From the NCBI GenBank assembly GCA_016719645.1, contig JADJYS010000009.1:62001-126000 (forward strand): DNA of 64,000 nucleotides, in the 5' to 3' direction. This document shows positions 42,032-51,251 of the stretch, in pieces (position 1 is the first letter of the stretch; each line of letters starts with the position of its first letter). A model generated the notes under the pieces. It was given only the letters and a program-made list of their open reading frames with translations, was not told where the DNA came from and did no database searches. Position numbers and translations under genes: made by a program. The stretch is from a bacterium (lineage in GTDB: Bacteria > Krumholzibacteriota > Krumholzibacteriia > LZORAL124-64-63).

Positions 42032-42140
42032 GCCTGTTCCGTTCGCTGTGCGGGGCGTCGCGCCGCGCGCCGGGGAGGTCGTGGCTTCCCGGCAAGATAC
42101 GGCGGGGATCCCGCGGCGCAATGCGGGGGCCCGGTCCCGG

Positions 42141-43076
42141 TCAGTGGTGCCCCCAGCTCTTCTCGCCGGCGCGCACCGCCACCGGCAGCGTGTTGCCCGG
42201 CGGGGGCAGGGGGCAGGTCGCGAACGGCGTGAAGGCGCAGGGCGGGTTGGTCGCCAGATTGAAGTCCAGCACGACCGTCCCGTCGGGGCCCGGCGGGTCG
42301 GCCGACAGGAAGCGTCCGCCGCCGTAGGTCTCCCCGCCGCTGGTCGCGTCGGCGAAGACGAGGAAGAGCTCCTCGCCCGGACCGCCGATCGGCGTGAGCC
42401 GGCACTCGCGGCCCTCCAGGTCGAACACCAGGGTGCCCGGGCTCGGCGACTCCTCGAGGTTGCCCAGCACGTCCGGCACCATCACCCCGCGGGGCGGGTC
42501 GTGGGGTTCGAGGCGGGCCGTCACGCGCCAGCGCCCGCCGACCGGGTAGCGCTCGATCCCCGTGAAGCCGCGCCGGACCTCGCTCTCGCGGTCCTTCACC
42601 CGCAGGAAGCCGCGGCCGCCGCGCACCACGACGTGGAAGAGCAGCGTGCCCGCGCGCAGGACGGTCGGCGGGCCGGGGACGTCCGGGGCCATGACGGCGC
42701 GCTCCACCGCGACGGTGTCGCCGTCCGCGATCCGGTAGACCCGGGCGCCGGGCTCGGCCGCGAAGGAGAAGCCCGCCGTGTCCGCGGTGACGACGCCGAG
42801 CCGCGCCGGCGCCGACGCGGGCAGGCGCGCGCCGGCGTCGGCGGCCGAGCCCACGGTGGTGGCGCCGTCGCGCAGGGGGTGCAGGCCGACCAGGGTCAGC
42901 CAGCCCGTCTCGTCGCGCAGGCGCTCGACGCGCGCGGCGTGCCAGGCCTCGACCTCCGCCAGATGCGCCGGGTCCTGCGCGGCGTCCCGCCGGCCGCAGC
43001 CGGCCGTCGCGGCGGCGACCAGGGCGGCCAGCGCCAGGGTCGCCGCGGTGGTCCGGCGGGGGTGTGCGGTCCTCAT
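42141..43076 (-). CDS. DUF1684 lipoprotein
   Basis: A 311-residue protein of the DUF1684 family. The signal peptide ends ATAGC, so C27 is probably lipidated. The domain follows: VEAWHAARVERLRDETGWLT at the start and the signature end DFNLATNPPCAFTPFATCPL, LPPPGNTLPVAVRAGEK. The function of the family is unknown. CGGAGACCG precedes ATG 43076, which is 16 bases from the beta-barrel gene on the same strand, so the two are probably co-transcribed. Confidence 0.88.
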   Translation of the reverse strand: MRTAHPRRTTAATLALAALVAAATAGCGRRDAAQDPAHLAEVEAWHAARVERLRDETGWLTLVGLHPLRDGATTVGSAADAGARLPASAPARLGVVTADTAGFSFAAEPGARVYRIADGDTVAVERAVMAPDVPGPPTVLRAGTLLFHVVVRGGRGFLRVKDRESEVRRGFTGIERYPVGGRWRVTARLEPHDPPRGVMVPDVLGNLEESPSPGTLVFDLEGRECRLTPIGGPGEELFLVFADATSGGETYGGGRFLSADPPGPDGTVVLDFNLATNPPCAFTPFATCPLPPPGNTLPVAVRAGEKSWGHH

Positions 43077-43092
43077 CGGTCTCCGTTCCCGC

Positions 43093-43782
43093 TCAGAAGC
43101 GGAAGTTGACGCCGACTTCGACGTGCAGCAGGTCGGTCTCCGACTCCGAAGGGCGGAAGACCGGGAAGTTGCGGGTGTCGAGCTCGATGCCGCCCTCGGT
43201 CAGGTAGCTGGCGTTCTCGCCGTACAGCCAGAGGGCCTTGAAGTCCAGGTCGAGCGCCCAGGGACGCTTGTCGCCGGGCTTGGGCGAGCGCACGCCGATC
43301 AGCAGGCCGCCGCCGCCGCCGTACACCAGGGCGAAGTCGTCGTAGTTCACTTCCTTGCCGACCTCGTCGTCGTCCCAGAAGTCCTGGTCCTCGAGCTTGG
43401 ACTCCGTCCAGAGGTACTGGCCGCCGAAGCGCCCCTCGAGGTAGGGCCGCACGGCGCCGCGCGGCGACCGCAGCTGCATCAGCAGGTGGAAGGCGGCCAG
43501 GTTGTTGGTCGTGGTCAGGTCCACGTCCTCGACCAGCGGCAGCTCGATGACGCGCGTCTCGCTGCCGTAGATCAGGTAGCCCAGGCCGACGCCCACGGCG
43601 AAGGCGGGCGCGGGGCTCCAGGCGTAATGGCCCGCCAGGCCGAAGCCGGGGTCCTCGAGGTTGTCGGCGAAGTCGCCCTTGGGGACGCCCACGTCGAAGC
43701 GGGCGCCCGCCTCGTGGCCGGCCAGGGCGGTGCAGGGGACGGCGATCAGGATCAGGATCGGGATCAGCAGCAGGCGTCGCAT
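43093..43782 (-). CDS. Outer-membrane beta-barrel protein
   Basis: A 229-residue OmpA/OmpW-like small barrel. The signal peptide is residues 1-21 (ending TALAG), followed by alternating strands and a C-terminal VEVGVNFRF ending in phenylalanine, the barrel-assembly signal. The loops are acidic (EDQDFWDDDEVGKE). No functional motif was recognised. It is followed 16 bases later by the DUF1684 lipoprotein gene, suggesting a shared envelope role. Confidence 0.8.
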   Translation of the reverse strand: MRRLLLIPILILIAVPCTALAGHEAGARFDVGVPKGDFADNLEDPGFGLAGHYAWSPAPAFAVGVGLGYLIYGSETRVIELPLVEDVDLTTTNNLAAFHLLMQLRSPRGAVRPYLEGRFGGQYLWTESKLEDQDFWDDDEVGKEVNYDDFALVYGGGGGLLIGVRSPKPGDKRPWALDLDFKALWLYGENASYLTEGGIELDTRNFPVFRPSESETDLLHVEVGVNFRF

Positions 43783-43876
43783 CTCGGTCTCCGGAGTTCG
43801 GGTGGTCGCACGGCGAAGCGGACAAGTTGCGCGGTACCGACGCAGCCGGCAAGCCGGGGTTGCACCGGGACTGCGG

Positions 43877-44941
43877 TCACAGCCACTTGCGGCGGCGGAA
43901 GAAGGCGACCATCACGCCGCCGACGGCCAGCGAGGCCGCCCAGAACGCCGGGTAGCCCCACTTCCAGGCCAGCTCCGGGAAGTGCGTGAAGTTCATGCCG
44001 TAGACGCCCGCCAGAAAGGTGATCGGGATGAAGATCGTGCCGATGATCGTCAGCACCTTCATGACCTCGTTCATCTTGTTGCTGATGCTCGAGAGGTAGA
44101 GGTCCTGCAGGCCCGACAGCATGTCGCGGAACGATTCGACCACGTCGATGACCTGGACCGCGTGGTCGTAGACGTCGCGGACGAAGACGCGGGTCTCGGG
44201 CCGCAGCAGCTCCGATTCCGTGCGCTCCAGGCCCGAGAGGACTTCGCGCAGCGGCCAGACGCTCTTGCGCAGCAGGATCATCTCGCGCTTCAGCTGGTGG
44301 ACGGCCCGCTGCTGCTCCGGCCGGGGATCCTCGACGAGCAGGGATTCCAGCTCCTCGATCTCCTCGCCCAGCTGTTCCAGGACCACGAAGTAGTTGTCGA
44401 CCACCGCGTCCAGCAGGGCGTAGGCCAGGTAGTCCGGCCCGTGGTTGCGGATGCGCCCCTTGCCGTTGCGGATCCGCTCGCGCACGGGGTCGAAGACGTC
44501 GCCCCAGCTCTCCTGGAGCGAGAACACGTAGTGTTCTCCCAGCAGCAGGCTCACCTGGTCGCTGCCCAGCTCCCGCTTCTCGGCGTCGTAGCTCAGCATC
44601 CGCACCACGATGTACAGGTAGTCGCCGTAGTCCTCCAGCTTCGGCCGCTGGTGGGTGTTGACGACGTCCTCGAGGACCAGCGGGTGGAAGCCGAAGTGCG
44701 CCCCGAGGCCCTGCAGCAGCTCGGTGTCGTGGAGCCCGTCGATGTCGATCCAGGTGACGGTCTCGCTGTCGCGGTGGGGGAGCAGCTCGGCGAGCGTGGC
44801 GGGCGTCGATTCCCGGCAGCTCGCGGGGCCGTAGTCGAGCACCGTGATCCCGACGTTCTCGACCTTGTGCTGCCCGACGTACTCGACGGTGCCGGGGGGC
44901 TGCGCGGCCTTCGTCGGGCGGCGCTGGGTGAGACGGGACAT
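43877..44941 (-). CDS. corA: CorA-family magnesium/cobalt transporter
   Basis: A 354-residue CorA protein. A large cytoplasmic alpha/beta and helical domain (residues 1-290) ends in two membrane helices, with the pore signature YGMNF directly after the first (LAGVYGMNF). It transports Mg2+ or Co2+ as a pentamer. ATG 44941 gives a standard N-terminus. It lies between the beta-barrel gene and the DUF4397/fasciclin operon but is separated from the latter by a terminator. Confidence 0.95.
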   Translation of the reverse strand: MSRLTQRRPTKAAQPPGTVEYVGQHKVENVGITVLDYGPASCRESTPATLAELLPHRDSETVTWIDIDGLHDTELLQGLGAHFGFHPLVLEDVVNTHQRPKLEDYGDYLYIVVRMLSYDAEKRELGSDQVSLLLGEHYVFSLQESWGDVFDPVRERIRNGKGRIRNHGPDYLAYALLDAVVDNYFVVLEQLGEEIEELESLLVEDPRPEQQRAVHQLKREMILLRKSVWPLREVLSGLERTESELLRPETRVFVRDVYDHAVQVIDVVESFRDMLSGLQDLYLSSISNKMNEVMKVLTIIGTIFIPITFLAGVYGMNFTHFPELAWKWGYPAFWAASLAVGGVMVAFFRRRKWL

Positions 44942-45087
44942 GGCGTGCCTTTCGCCGGCGTCCGCGGGGACGCGCTCTTCGTGCGGTCCATCTCATCGTG
45001 CGGTCGATGGTCGGGGCCAGCTTATCACGGCGGCGGCCACCGGCAAGCGCGCAAGACGCGGGGCGCGGCGGGCGGGCGGGAAACGGC

Positions 45088-45118
45088 GAGGGCCGGGCCC
45101 GCGACGGGTCCGGCCCTC
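45088..45118 (-). terminator. Terminator of the fasciclin/DUF4397 operon
   Basis: GAGGGCCGG (45088-45096) pairs with CCGGCCCTC (45110-45118), extended inward by four pairs to loop GCGAC. In the minus direction a GTTTC follows. It is 19 bases after the DUF4397 stop. Confidence 0.8.
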
Positions 45119-45137
45119 TGTTGGATCGGTCGCTGCG

Positions 45138-46565
45138 TTACGGGTTCGGCAGCACCTCGAGGACCTGCCACGGGTAGCTGGAGGCCACCACCAGCAGCAG
45201 GCGGAAGGACTCGCCCGTGCCGGCCAGCGACCCGCCCGCCACGGCGAAGGCGCGCAGGCCGGCCGCCGGAGCGAGGTCGAAGGTGGCGGCCGGGGTGCCG
45301 GTGCCCGTGGCGGCGACGCCGATGGTGAAGGCCGAGGCGGGCAGGGCCGTGCCCGCCGGCGCCGAGGCCTCGCCGAACGCCAGGTCGGTGTAGGCGCCGA
45401 CCGGGGTCAGCGTCGCGCCGTTCCAGACGCCCACGTCGACGGCCGGGGCGTCGGGCGAGGCGTGGACCACGCGGACCAGCGGGTCGGCGGCGTTGCCGAA
45501 GGCGTCGGCGTAGGCCAGCAGGGTGAATTCGACGCCGCTGCCGCCCACGAAGCCCGAGGCGACGGCCAGGTAGCGCTCGCCGGCCACGAGGGCCGGCGTC
45601 GCGACGGTGGCCGCCAGGGCGCCGCCGGCCGCGACCCTGACGTCCAGGGAGTAGGACGCCGGGGGCACCTGGACCGCGGGAGAGAGTTCGCCGAAGGACA
45701 GGCCGTCCACCAGCTCGGTTTCGGTGCCCCCGACGAAGACGTCGACCGCCGGAGCATCCGGCGAGGCGTGCAGCACGAACACGACCGGGTTCTGGCGGAT
45801 CAGGCCGACGGTGCCCGCCGGGCCGACGGCCAGCAGGCCGAACCCGTCCTGGGCGCGGGGGGACGCGCCGAGCAGGCCGGTGGCGATCAGGAAGATCTCG
45901 GCCTCGGGCAGCGCCGGGGTCGTGAAGGCGGTCACGCGGGCCAGGGGGGACCCCGCCCAGATGCCGACCGCGAGCGGCGAGCCCGCCGGCAGCGCGACAC
46001 CCGCCGGACCAGTCTCGGCGAAGCGCGCGAAACCGGTGATCTCGGGGGTGCCGTCGTTGCCGACGTCGATCGCCACGGTGGGAGCGTCGGCTGCGCCGTG
46101 CACGATGCGCACGGCCGCCTGCCCCGCGCCGGGCGCGGTGAAGTCCTCCACGAGCGGCAGCACGCGGAAGGCGTCGGCCCCCGCGGTGCTGCCCAGCAGC
46201 CCGACGGCCACGGCCGTGATGACCGCGTCCGCGGGCACCGTCAGCTCGCCGGTCTCGTAGGCGGGCTCGGACGTGGGCGCCGCGCCCGCGGCCCGCAGCT
46301 GGATGTTGTAGGTGCCCGGATCGAGGTCCAGGTAGGCGCTGGTCTCGGTGTAGCCGAGGCCGGTGATCAGGGGCGTCGCGACGCCCTCGGCGTAGACGTC
46401 CACCTCGGGGGCGTCCGGCGAGGCGTGCACGACCCGCAGCTTGGCGCCGTCGCCCAGGCCGGGATCGGCCGGGTTGTCGTCGTCGCTGCAGCCGATCAGG
46501 CCCAGGCCCATCGTCAGGGCGGCCATCACCGCCAGCAGGTTCTTGAGGCTCTTGTCGTTCATCAT
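45138..46565 (-). CDS. Lipoprotein with four DUF4397 repeats
   Basis: A 475-residue surface lipoprotein. The signal peptide ends LGLIGC, so C26 is a likely lipidation site, followed by an acidic linker. Four repeats of about 105 residues each begin with the DUF4397 signature: LRVVHASPDAPEVDVY, VRIVHGAADAPTVAIDV, VFVLHASPDAPAVDVF and VRVVHASPDAPAVDV. The second repeat is the most diverged. DUF4397 modules are beta-sandwich domains of unknown binding role in cell-surface proteins. GAGGGAGAG precedes ATG 46565. It is 46 bases downstream of the fasciclin gene and shares its promoter. Confidence 0.88.
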   Translation of the reverse strand: MMNDKSLKNLLAVMAALTMGLGLIGCSDDDNPADPGLGDGAKLRVVHASPDAPEVDVYAEGVATPLITGLGYTETSAYLDLDPGTYNIQLRAAGAAPTSEPAYETGELTVPADAVITAVAVGLLGSTAGADAFRVLPLVEDFTAPGAGQAAVRIVHGAADAPTVAIDVGNDGTPEITGFARFAETGPAGVALPAGSPLAVGIWAGSPLARVTAFTTPALPEAEIFLIATGLLGASPRAQDGFGLLAVGPAGTVGLIRQNPVVFVLHASPDAPAVDVFVGGTETELVDGLSFGELSPAVQVPPASYSLDVRVAAGGALAATVATPALVAGERYLAVASGFVGGSGVEFTLLAYADAFGNAADPLVRVVHASPDAPAVDVGVWNGATLTPVGAYTDLAFGEASAPAGTALPASAFTIGVAATGTGTPAATFDLAPAAGLRAFAVAGGSLAGTGESFRLLLVVASSYPWQVLEVLPNP

Positions 46566-46611
46566 GGTTCTCTCCCTCGACGGAGGCGCCGCGCGGGCGC
46601 CGGTTGTTTCC

Positions 46612-47136
46612 TTAGTTCTTGGGCAGCAGGACGGTGTCGATCACGTGGATGACGCCGTTGCTGGCCTTCACGTCCGCCTTGACCACGCTCGCGCCGTTGA
46701 CGCGCACGCCCTTGGTCGCATCGATGGCGACCTTCTGGCCGTTGACCGTCGCGGCCTCGCTCAGCTTCACCACGTCGGCGGCCAGGACCTCGCCGGACAC
46801 GACGTGGTACAGCAGGATGCTCTTGAGGGCCGCGGGGTCCTTCAGCAGCGACTCGACCGTGCCGGCCGGCAGCTTGGCGAAGGCCTCGTCCGTCGGCGCG
46901 AAGACCGTGAACGGGCCCTTGCCGTTCAGGACGTCCTCGAGGCCGGCGGCCTTCACGGCCGCGACCAGCGTGGTGAAGCCGGCCTGCTCGGCGGTCTTGA
47001 AGATCGTCGTGGTCGCGGTGGCCGACGCGTGGCTCGCCTTGGCCCCGTCCCCGCAGGAATCCGCCAGGACCGGCGTCGCCGAAGCGGCCAGGATCGTGCC
47101 CAGCGCGAGGGTCGTCAGAAGGTTGCGGTGCTTCAT
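46612..47136 (-). CDS. Secreted fasciclin-domain protein
   Basis: A 174-residue exported protein: signal peptide (residues 1-25, ending PVLAD) and a single fasciclin (FAS1) domain with the two hallmark segments FTVFAPTDEAFAKLP and ILLYHVVSGEVLAAD and a C-terminal NGVIHVIDTVLLP. FAS1 domains mediate adhesion. GGGAGAGAT precedes ATG 47136. It is first in the operon with the DUF4397 lipoprotein; the promoter is embedded in an inverted repeat next to a CarH-like regulator gene. Confidence 0.95.
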   Translation of the reverse strand: MKHRNLLTTLALGTILAASATPVLADSCGDGAKASHASATATTTIFKTAEQAGFTTLVAAVKAAGLEDVLNGKGPFTVFAPTDEAFAKLPAGTVESLLKDPAALKSILLYHVVSGEVLAADVVKLSEAATVNGQKVAIDATKGVRVNGASVVKADVKASNGVIHVIDTVLLPKN

Positions 47137-47202
47137 ATCGATCTCTCCCTTGTGATGGTCTCGTTGTTTGCGATCCGGGCGGCGCTCCCCGCCCGTGAGA
47201 AC

Positions 47203-47246
47203 AGTCTAGGGGTGTGTATCGATTATGTCAAGAAAATATCTACACA
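47203..47246 (-). promoter_or_regulatory. Promoter inside an inverted repeat, fasciclin operon
   Basis: On the minus strand a consensus TTGACA (47231-47226), 17-base spacer and TAGACT (47208-47203). The -35 lies between inverted arms TGTGTA and TACACA (47213-47218 and 47241-47246), in an AT-rich island unlike the surroundings. The layout fits repression by a bound dimer or tetramer; the adjacent B12-type MerR regulator is the best candidate, by inference. Confidence 0.72.
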
Positions 47247-47333
47247 AATAATATACAACAATGCAGGGCGGGGAGGCAGGGACGGCGGACGCAGCTCCCC
47301 TGCGACTGCGGGCGTTTGTCGTAATCGATTATT

Positions 47334-48278
47334 TTATAATGAGTTGATGGCTTGATCGAAGGACGCCGGATCCCGGATCAGCGGCGCGCCCAGTTCCGCG
47401 AGGAGCTGGCCGTGGCTGACCGCCGCCTGCCCGCTCACCAGCAGGGCCGTGCCCGGTTCCAGGAGCCGGCGCAGTTGGCGCAGCTCCGCCTCGATGTTCG
47501 GATCGGCGGCGGGGTAGACCAGGTTCAGCAGGACGGCGCGCGCCCGGCGGCTGGCGGCGGCGCCGGCGATCTCTTCGGCCGGCAGGCTGGCCCCCAGATA
47601 GAGCACGTCCCAGCCGGCCTCCAGGGCGTGGGAGGCGGCCATCAGGGCGCCCAGCTCGTGCCACTGCCCAACGGGCGTGGCGACGATCAGGGTGGGGGCG
47701 CCGACCGGGATCGGGTGGCGGGCGTTCATCGTGGTCAGGAAGCTGCGCACGATGGCGGAGGCCATGTGCTCCTGGGCCACGCGCAGGTCGCCGCAGCGCC
47801 ACAGCTCGCCGATGCGCACCATGAGCGGCACGATCAGGTCGCGGCGCAGGGCCGGCTTGCTCATCGCCACCGCGCCGCGCTCCAGCAGGCGTTCGAGCGC
47901 GGCGTGGTCCAGGGCGCGGACGGCGTCGATCGCCTGGTCGAGCAGTTCGCCGGCGCCGTCCGCCGCGGCGGCGTCCGTGGTCGGCCGCGGCGGTGGTCCC
48001 GGCACGTCGGCGGCCAGGGCGCGCAGCTCGGAGACCGTGAGGTGCGCCACGTCGCCGATGCGGTGGTCGGCGTCGGTCAGCTGGCGCAGCAGCAGCAGCT
48101 TCTCGAGGTCGGCATCGGAGTAGAGGCGGCGCCCGGTCGCGGTCCGGCCCGGCACGATCACCCCATAGCGCCGCTCCCACGCGCGCAGCAGGAGCTGGTT
48201 GACCCCGGTGCGCCGCGAAACCACGGCGATCGAGTGGCGCGGGGTGTCCGGCCCTTGCCGGCCGTTCGAGCTGGTCAT
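47334..48278 (-). CDS. MerR-family regulator with cobalamin-binding domain (CarH/LitR-like)
   Basis: A 314-residue regulator. A MerR helix-turn-helix occupies residues 15-80 (LLRAWERRYG; RRLYSDADLEKLLLLRQL). The helical and Rossmann parts of a B12-binding module follow. The residues that in CarH shield and bind adenosylcobalamin are matched: W160, E170 and H171 in ELWRCGDLRVAQEH, and the lower-ligand histidine H207 in GQWHELG, with nearly the same spacing. CarH proteins are B12-dependent light-sensing repressors. AAGGGG precedes ATG 48278. It lies directly upstream, in the same direction, of the fasciclin promoter. Confidence 0.9.
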   Translation of the reverse strand: MTSSNGRQGPDTPRHSIAVVSRRTGVNQLLLRAWERRYGVIVPGRTATGRRLYSDADLEKLLLLRQLTDADHRIGDVAHLTVSELRALAADVPGPPPRPTTDAAAADGAGELLDQAIDAVRALDHAALERLLERGAVAMSKPALRRDLIVPLMVRIGELWRCGDLRVAQEHMASAIVRSFLTTMNARHPIPVGAPTLIVATPVGQWHELGALMAASHALEAGWDVLYLGASLPAEEIAGAAASRRARAVLLNLVYPAADPNIEAELRQLRRLLEPGTALLVSGQAAVSHGQLLAELGAPLIRDPASFDQAINSL

Positions 48279-48454
48279 GTCGGCCCCTTGGAATGGACTC
48301 CGGTGTCGGTCTGCGTCCTCTGGGGCCAAGATGGGCTCTTGTCTTGGTTTTGTCCAGCCCCTGTCGACAAATGACGGGCTGACGGATGAAACCGGTTGAG
48401 CGATATTCCGTACGGACAAGCCCGCCTTCACCCGAGATGCGAGGAGTTGTCGCG

Positions 48455-51169
48455 ATGCGCCGTCTCATGCCCCTGCTGCTGGTCCTGGCGAGCGCCGCGG
48501 TCGCGGCCGCCGCGGACCTGCCCGAGATCCCCTTCGAGAAGTACGTCCTGGACAACGGGCTCGAGGTGATCCTGCACGAGGACCACACGATCCCTTCGGT
48601 GGCGGTCAACGTCTGGTACCACGTGGGTTCGAAGAACGAGAAGCCCGGCCGCACCGGCTTCGCGCACCTCTTCGAGCACATGATGTTCCAGGGGTCGCAG
48701 CACCACGACGACGACTACTTCGCGCCGCTGCAGCGCGTCGGCGGCCAGGTGAACGGCTCGACCAACGAGGACCGCACCAACTACTGGGAGAACGTGCCGA
48801 GCGAGCAGCTGGAGCTGGCCCTGTGGCTCGAGTCCGACCGCATGGGCTTCCTGGTGCCGGCCATGACCGAGGACCGCCTCGCCAACCAGAAGGGCGTCGT
48901 CCAGAACGAGAAGCGCGAGGGCGAGAACGAGCCCTACGCCGTGGCCGACGAGCTGATGACGAAGCTGCTCTTCCCGCCCGAGCACCCCTACAGCCACACC
49001 GTCATCGGCAGCATGGACGACCTGTCCGCGGCCACGAAGCAGGACGTCGCGGACTTCTTCGGGCTCTACTACACGCCCAACAACGCCAGCCTGTGCGTGG
49101 CCGGCGACTTCGACCCGGCCGAGGCGAAGGCGCTCATCGCCAAGTACTTCGGCACGATCCCCCCGGGGCGGCCCGTGCAGCGGATCCGGCAGTGGGTGCC
49201 CGTGCTCGAGGGCGAGCGCCGGGCGACGGCCGAGGACGACGTCGAGCTGCCGCGGCTCATCGTGGCCTGGCACACGCCGCCCCTCTACGCGCCCGACGAC
49301 GCCGAGCTGGGCCTGCTGGCCTCGGTCCTGACGGGCGGCAAGTCGTCGCGCCTGTACCAGGCGCTGGTCTACGAGCAGCAGATCGCGCAGGACGTCTCGG
49401 CGTGGCAGGGCTCCCGCGAGATCGGCAGCGTCTTCCAGGTGGAGGTCACGGCCAAGGCGGGCGTCGAGCTCGCGCAGCTGGAGCGCGCCGTCGACGCGGA
49501 GCTGCGGCGGCTGTTCGAGAAGGGGATCGCCGGGGACGAGCTCGCCCGGGCCCAGACCGGTTACGAGGTGCGCTTCATCCGGCGCCTGGAGAGCGTGGGC
49601 GGCTTCGGCGGCCGCGCCGACCTGCTCAACGGCTACAACGTGCGCACCGGAGATCCCGGTTTCCTGGCGCGGGACCTCGGCCGCTACCGCGCCGCGACGC
49701 CCGCGGGCGTGACGGCCGCCGCGCGCCGGCACCTGGACCTCGGCCGGCGCGCCGTGCTGCACGTCGTGCCGCACGGCAAGCCCGCGGCCGCGGACCTCGC
49801 GGTGGACCGCGGCGCGATGCCCGCGGCGGGGAAGGCGCACGACTTCGCGCCGCCGCCGATCCGCACGGCGGAGCTGCCCAACGGCCTGCAGCTCTACCTC
49901 GTCGAGAAGCACGAGCTGCCGCTGGTGCAGGTCAACCTGGTGGTGCGCTGCGGCTGGGCCGTCGACCCGGCCGAGCGGCCGGGCACGGCCTCGCTGACCG
50001 CCGACCTGCTGGACGAGGGCACGCGCAGCCGCGACGCCCTGGCCATCTCGGACCTCGCGCGCGATCTCGGGGCCCAGCTCGGCTCGTACAGCAACTTCGA
50101 CGGCTCCTACGTCAGCCTCGGCGTCCTGAAGCGGAACCTCGACGCGGGCCTCGCGCTGCTGGGCGACGTGGTGATGAACCCCACGTTCCCGGCGGCCGAG
50201 CTGGAGCGCCTGCGCAGCCAGTACCTCGGGCGCATCCGCCAGGAATCGGTCGAGCCCGAGCTGACCGCCACCAAGGTCTTCCAGAAGCTGATGTTCGGCG
50301 AGGGCCACCCCTACGCGCAGTCGTTCAGCGGCACCGGCACGCGCGCCTCGGTGGAGGCGATCACGCGCGAGGACCTCGTGCGCATCCACGAGACGTACTA
50401 CCGCCCCGGCAACGCCGCCGTCGTCGTGGTGGGCGACATCACGCTGGACGAGGCCGTCGCCGCGGTGTCGCGCGCGCTGCGCGGCTGGGAGCCGCGGCCG
50501 GTCCCCGCCGTGGTCGTGCCGCCCGCCCGCCCGCAGCCGGGCGCGCGGATCTGCATCGTGGACCGCCCCGGCGCCCAGCAGAGCGTGATCCTGCTCGGCC
50601 AGGCCGGCCTCAAGCGCGCCGATCCCGACGTGCTGCCCCTGAACGTGTTCAACATGCCGCTGGGCGGGCAGTTCATGTCGCGCATCAACATGAACCTGCG
50701 CGAGGACAAGGGCTACACCTACGGCGCCCGCACCACGAGCATGTCCATGGCCGGCGGGGGCGTGTTCCTGGCCAACGCCCCGGTCCAGACGCAGTACACG
50801 AAGGAGTCGGTGGCCGAGCTGCTGAAGGAGCTGCGCGAGGTGCGCGGCGAGCGGCCGCTGGCCGCCGCCGAGCTGGCGGCCGGCAAGAACCAGCTGATCA
50901 AGTCCTTCCCCCAGCGGTTCCAGACGATCCAGGGGATCGCCGGCCAGCTGGGCGAGCTGGTGCTCTACGGCCTGCCGCTGGACGACTGGGCCACCTACCG
51001 CGCGCGCGTCGACGCGGTCGGCGCCGGGGAGGCCGCGCGCATGGCCCGCGAGCACCTCGACCCCGACGCGATGCGCCTGGTGATCGTGGGCGACCGGGCG
51101 GTGATCGAGCCGGGCCTGCGCGAGCTGGGCCTCGGCGACATCGAGGTGGTGGACGCGGACGCCGACTGA
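48455..51169 (+). CDS. M16 (insulinase-type) zinc protease, two-domain
   Basis: A 904-residue exported protein. After a signal peptide (residues 1-20) come two M16 repeats. The first has the inverted zinc motif HLFEH at residues 71-75 and the downstream glutamate region NQKGVVQNEKREGEN. The second repeat, from about residue 465 (PNGLQLYLVEKHELPLVQ), lacks HxxEH and is the usual inactive half. It should act in the periplasm or at the outer membrane on peptides. ATG 48455 is preceded by GAGGAG; an ATG 18 bases upstream is less well placed. It is divergent from the CarH-like gene. Confidence 0.94.
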   Translation: MRRLMPLLLVLASAAVAAAADLPEIPFEKYVLDNGLEVILHEDHTIPSVAVNVWYHVGSKNEKPGRTGFAHLFEHMMFQGSQHHDDDYFAPLQRVGGQVNGSTNEDRTNYWENVPSEQLELALWLESDRMGFLVPAMTEDRLANQKGVVQNEKREGENEPYAVADELMTKLLFPPEHPYSHTVIGSMDDLSAATKQDVADFFGLYYTPNNASLCVAGDFDPAEAKALIAKYFGTIPPGRPVQRIRQWVPVLEGERRATAEDDVELPRLIVAWHTPPLYAPDDAELGLLASVLTGGKSSRLYQALVYEQQIAQDVSAWQGSREIGSVFQVEVTAKAGVELAQLERAVDAELRRLFEKGIAGDELARAQTGYEVRFIRRLESVGGFGGRADLLNGYNVRTGDPGFLARDLGRYRAATPAGVTAAARRHLDLGRRAVLHVVPHGKPAAADLAVDRGAMPAAGKAHDFAPPPIRTAELPNGLQLYLVEKHELPLVQVNLVVRCGWAVDPAERPGTASLTADLLDEGTRSRDALAISDLARDLGAQLGSYSNFDGSYVSLGVLKRNLDAGLALLGDVVMNPTFPAAELERLRSQYLGRIRQESVEPELTATKVFQKLMFGEGHPYAQSFSGTGTRASVEAITREDLVRIHETYYRPGNAAVVVVGDITLDEAVAAVSRALRGWEPRPVPAVVVPPARPQPGARICIVDRPGAQQSVILLGQAGLKRADPDVLPLNVFNMPLGGQFMSRINMNLREDKGYTYGARTTSMSMAGGGVFLANAPVQTQYTKESVAELLKELREVRGERPLAAAELAAGKNQLIKSFPQRFQTIQGIAGQLGELVLYGLPLDDWATYRARVDAVGAGEAARMAREHLDPDAMRLVIVGDRAVIEPGLRELGLGDIEVVDADAD

Positions 51170-51193
51170 CCCCTGATCCGCGCCCACGCACGG

Positions 51194-51223
51194 CGGCGCC
51201 CCGTCCCTCGGGACGGGGCGCCG
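51194..51223. terminator. Bidirectional terminator
   Basis: A 14-bp perfect palindromic stem (CGGCGCCCCGTCCC / GGGACGGGGCGCCG) with a very short loop lies between the convergent M16 and AraC genes. Confidence 0.82.
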
Positions 51224-51251
51224 TTCGCGTGGGGACCGCCGTCGTTCGGGA

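Noticed and set aside
45138..46565. Repeated DNA in the DUF4397 gene as a mobile repeat
   Set aside because: The repetition follows four protein domains of about 105 residues with diverged DNA, consistent with ordinary domain duplication.
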